A DNA stretch of 64,000 nucleotides. It comes from Mucilaginibacter pineti. Lineage in GTDB: Bacteria > Bacteroidota > Bacteroidia > Sphingobacteriales > Sphingobacteriaceae. This document shows positions 61,698 through 64,000 of the stretch, in pieces. The translations under genes were made by a program, and so were the position numbers. The notes beneath the pieces are model-generated. The model was not told the DNA's origin. It did not search any database and was given only the letters and a program-made list of their open reading frames with translations. Within the stretch, counting starts at the first letter, position 1; each line of letters begins with the position of its first letter. The stretch covers positions 434,001 to 498,000 of the forward strand of contig NZ_FNAI01000003.1 of NCBI RefSeq assembly GCF_900101875.1. Reading direction: 5' to 3'.

Positions 61698-64000
61698 TTA
61701 AGTTCTCAAACTTTTAACCGGATTAGACAATGCTGCTTTTATCGACTGGAAACTGATAGTCCCGATGGCGATCACCACGGAAAGAATACCCGCAAGCGCA
61801 AATACCCACCACTCAATGTGGATACGGTAAGTATAGGCCTGCAGCCATTTGTTCATGGCGAACCAGGCAATAGGAGAGGCAATGATATAGGAAATAACAA
61901 CCAGCTTTAAAAAGTCTATTGATAACAGGGTGGTGATACTGGCTACAGAGGCGCCCAACACTTTGCGCACGCCTATTTCCTTGATCCGGTTTTCGGCAAC
62001 ATAAGTGGCCAAACCAAACAGGCCAAGGCATGAAATAAATACAGTTAAGCCAGCAAACAGTGCTGCAAGTGTTCCCACTCGGTTTTCATCCTCAAATTTT
62101 GCGGCATATTGCTCGTCTACGAATTTAAATTCGAAAGGATATTGCGGATTGTATTGTTTAAACACCTGGTTTACAATGTCTATGTTTTTAGCGATGCTAT
62201 GGGCCGGGTTTAATTTAATATGCACAATATTAAACCACGCTTTAGGACCCTGTATCACCATTTGGCTAACCTTTTCATAAGGAGATTCATAAATGAAATC
62301 TTTAACCACGCCAACTACATGCCAATCGCGGCCATCGCTCTTCACTATAGCACCTATCGGATTTTTTAACCGCATCACCTTTACAGCAGTTTCGTTTAAC
62401 ATGAGGGCGGTAGAATCTGCCGGATATTTTTTAATGTCGATATCCCTGCCTTCCGCCAGTTTCACGCCCATTGTTTTTACAAAGTCTGCATCCGATGCCA
62501 TGCGTATAAAATCTACCTTGTGGTCTGCTTCGGTGCTTCCCGGCCACGAAAATCCCCAGCCGTCGCTATATCGTTGTGTAATTGGGCTCATGGATTTAGT
62601 AACGGCTATAGCAGCCGATTTATTGATGAGGTCCTGTTTAATGAGGTCGTAGTTTTTGGCCACATCGCCCTGCATATTCACATATATAAGGTTGTTACGG
62701 GAATAGCCCGTATCGCGGGCCTGGGCGTAGTTTATCTGGTGCTCTACAATAATAGTACAAATGACAAGGAATATGGCAAAGAAAAACTGTAAAACCACCA
62801 ATACCTTGCGTGGTGTAACCAGGGCATTCACCGCTACGAATGTTCCCTTTAATACTTTTACCGGCTGATATGATGACAGGTAAAATGCAGGGTAGCTCCC
62901 TGCCAGCAGGCCGGTAAACAGGATGAAAAGGATTGCGAAAAGCCAGTAGCTTGGGTTACTAAAATCAATAAAGAGCCTTTTGCCTACCAGCTGGTTAAAG
63001 CCGTGTAAGCTAATTTCTACTATAATTATGGCGAATATACCCGCTAAAAAGGATAGCATTACGCTTTCGCCTATAAACTGCAGGATTAGCGACTCCTTTG
63101 TGGCACCGGCTACCTTACGAATACCTACTTCCTTAGCGCGTTTTTCGCTCCGGGCGGTACTCAGGTTCATAAAGTTTATACAGGCTATTAGTAGAATAAA
63201 TATAGCTATAATGCCAAAAAGTTTCACCCTTTCTATGCGGCCGGCAACATATACGCCGTTCTCTGATTTTGAATAGAGCCAGGTATCACTGAATAGTTGA
63301 GTGAATACTTGTGTAGTTGATTTTTCCCCGTTTTTGGTATGATCGATGGTGATATTTTTAACCTTGGTATCAAAACTGGCTTGGGATACGCCCGGCTTTA
63401 ACAGGACAAATGTTTTTATAGAGTTATTACCCCAATAGCCGTCATCCTGGTTTATCTTTTTTAGGTATGACCAGGGGAGAAGGTACTCAAAATTAAAGCT
63501 GGTATTGTTGGGCAAGTCTTTCAGTATTCCGGTTACAGTGAAATTGTCGGTGCTGTCAATTTTCACAACCTTACCCATCGCGTCTTCATTTCCGAATAGT
63601 TTGATCGCCATTTTTTGCGTTATAACTATCGAATTATTGCCGCTTAAAGCACTGGTATTACCCGAAATCAGCTTAAAACTAAACATATTTAAAAATCCAG
63701 GATCTGCCACGGCGCCATTTAAGTTCAGGTGTTTATCTGCCACGGTAAAAAGAAAGGTTTGAAAGTCGCTCACCCTTACTGCATCCTCCACTTCGGGGTA
63801 ATCCTGTTTAAGGGCAAGCCCCAGTGGTTTGGGCGTAGTACTCCATGCCCACAGTTCGCCATTGAATTTATCCCTGTTATTGGCTACATAAAGCCGGTCC
63901 TTTTTTTCATGGAACTGGTCATGGCTCATTTCGTTCTGGATCCATAGTAATATGAGGATAGCGCTGGCCATACCAATTGCTAATCCCAAGATATTGATCA
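61698..64000 (-). CDS. FtsX-like ABC transporter permease (MacB-type), 5' end outside window
   Basis: At least 767 residues; the frame runs off the right edge, where it reads INILGLAIGMASA, the first membrane helix of this family. Two MacB-periplasmic-core/FtsX units are present: a periplasmic domain after helix 1, then helices with EKRAKEVGIRKVAGATKESL (first FtsX block), a second helix before a second periplasmic domain, and RIKEIGVRKVLGASVASITT (second FtsX block) near the C-terminus. Such large Bacteroidota permeases pair with a separate MacB-like ATPase, probably encoded outside, and are thought to move peptides or lipids or to act mechanically across the envelope. Confidence 0.92.
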   Translation of the reverse strand, partial: INILGLAIGMASAILILLWIQNEMSHDQFHEKKDRLYVANNRDKFNGELWAWSTTPKPLGLALKQDYPEVEDAVRVSDFQTFLFTVADKHLNLNGAVADPGFLNMFSFKLISGNTSALSGNNSIVITQKMAIKLFGNEDAMGKVVKIDSTDNFTVTGILKDLPNNTSFNFEYLLPWSYLKKINQDDGYWGNNSIKTFVLLKPGVSQASFDTKVKNITIDHTKNGEKSTTQVFTQLFSDTWLYSKSENGVYVAGRIERVKLFGIIAIFILLIACINFMNLSTARSEKRAKEVGIRKVAGATKESLILQFIGESVMLSFLAGIFAIIIVEISLHGFNQLVGKRLFIDFSNPSYWLFAILFILFTGLLAGSYPAFYLSSYQPVKVLKGTFVAVNALVTPRKVLVVLQFFFAIFLVICTIIVEHQINYAQARDTGYSRNNLIYVNMQGDVAKNYDLIKQDLINKSAAIAVTKSMSPITQRYSDGWGFSWPGSTEADHKVDFIRMASDADFVKTMGVKLAEGRDIDIKKYPADSTALMLNETAVKVMRLKNPIGAIVKSDGRDWHVVGVVKDFIYESPYEKVSQMVIQGPKAWFNIVHIKLNPAHSIAKNIDIVNQVFKQYNPQYPFEFKFVDEQYAAKFEDENRVGTLAALFAGLTVFISCLGLFGLATYVAENRIKEIGVRKVLGASVASITTLLSIDFLKLVVISYIIASPIAWFAMNKWLQAYTYRIHIEWWVFALAGILSVVIAIGTISFQSIKAALSNPVKSLRT

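Noticed and set aside
1..64000. tRNA, rRNA, insertion sequences, integrases, attachment sites, CRISPR arrays
   Set aside because: I looked for transposase or integrase proteins, terminal inverted repeats and structural RNA signatures and saw none that I could support.

Overview
The window looks like a chromosome segment from a Bacteroidota, most likely a Sphingobacteriaceae member close to Mucilaginibacter or Pedobacter. The signs are three SusC/SusD pairs, a FecI-type sigma factor with a FecR anti-sigma factor and an STN-domain SusC, a type IX secretion sorting domain beside a PorV homologue, DUF4249 with its TonB-dependent partner, many short Cys-containing lipoprotein signals, AT-rich spacers, and TAnnTTTG-like promoter boxes. 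The genus is an inference from protein style; no rRNA or tRNA is present.

Region 1 (1-8300) is the 3' part of an exopolysaccharide or O-antigen cluster. It holds five tightly packed glycosyltransferases and a Wzy-like membrane polymerase. It also holds two decayed genes: the C-terminal stub of an acyltransferase wedged between two glycosyltransferases, and a frameshifted glycosyltransferase on the minus strand. One glycosyltransferase appears to lack any standard start codon.

Region 2 (8422-22312) begins with a secreted GH59 (galactocerebrosidase-family) enzyme and an AraC regulator. These are followed by a SusC-SusD-fasciclin-lipoprotein operon closed by a strong terminator. Next comes a two-gene unit: a secreted HExxH metallopeptidase-like protein with a T9SS C-terminal domain, and a PorV-type outer-membrane protein.

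Region 3 (22415-32912) centres on phosphoester cleavage. A minus-strand alkaline-phosphatase-superfamily phosphodiesterase and a TetR gene (with a small membrane protein between them) precede a SusC-SusD operon that also encodes a calcineurin-like phosphoesterase and a LamG / BNR-associated / endonuclease-exonuclease-phosphatase protein. A long palindrome lies between tetR and susC. No classical glycosidase is present, so the unit may handle a phosphodiester-bearing substrate.

Region 4 (33020-35760) carries a secreted hypothetical protein, an SDR oxidoreductase with a 21-bp-period direct repeat in its promoter, an AraC regulator, and a gene-free stretch with three hairpins.

Region 5 (36531-46673) is an ECF sigma / FecR / STN-SusC / SusD / two discoidin-like lipoproteins locus. 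It is a cell-surface-signalling nutrient-uptake system without its own enzyme.

Region 6 (46844-54786) holds a soluble histidine kinase built on eleven 21-residue coiled-coil repeats, an MG2-domain secreted protein, a MarR regulator, and a DUF4249 lipoprotein with its TonB-dependent receptor.

Region 7 (55105-64000) is a TetR-controlled RND tripartite efflux operon with two near-identical operator candidates. A 30-bp-arm hairpin closes it, and a FtsX-like ABC permease converges from the other side and runs off the window.
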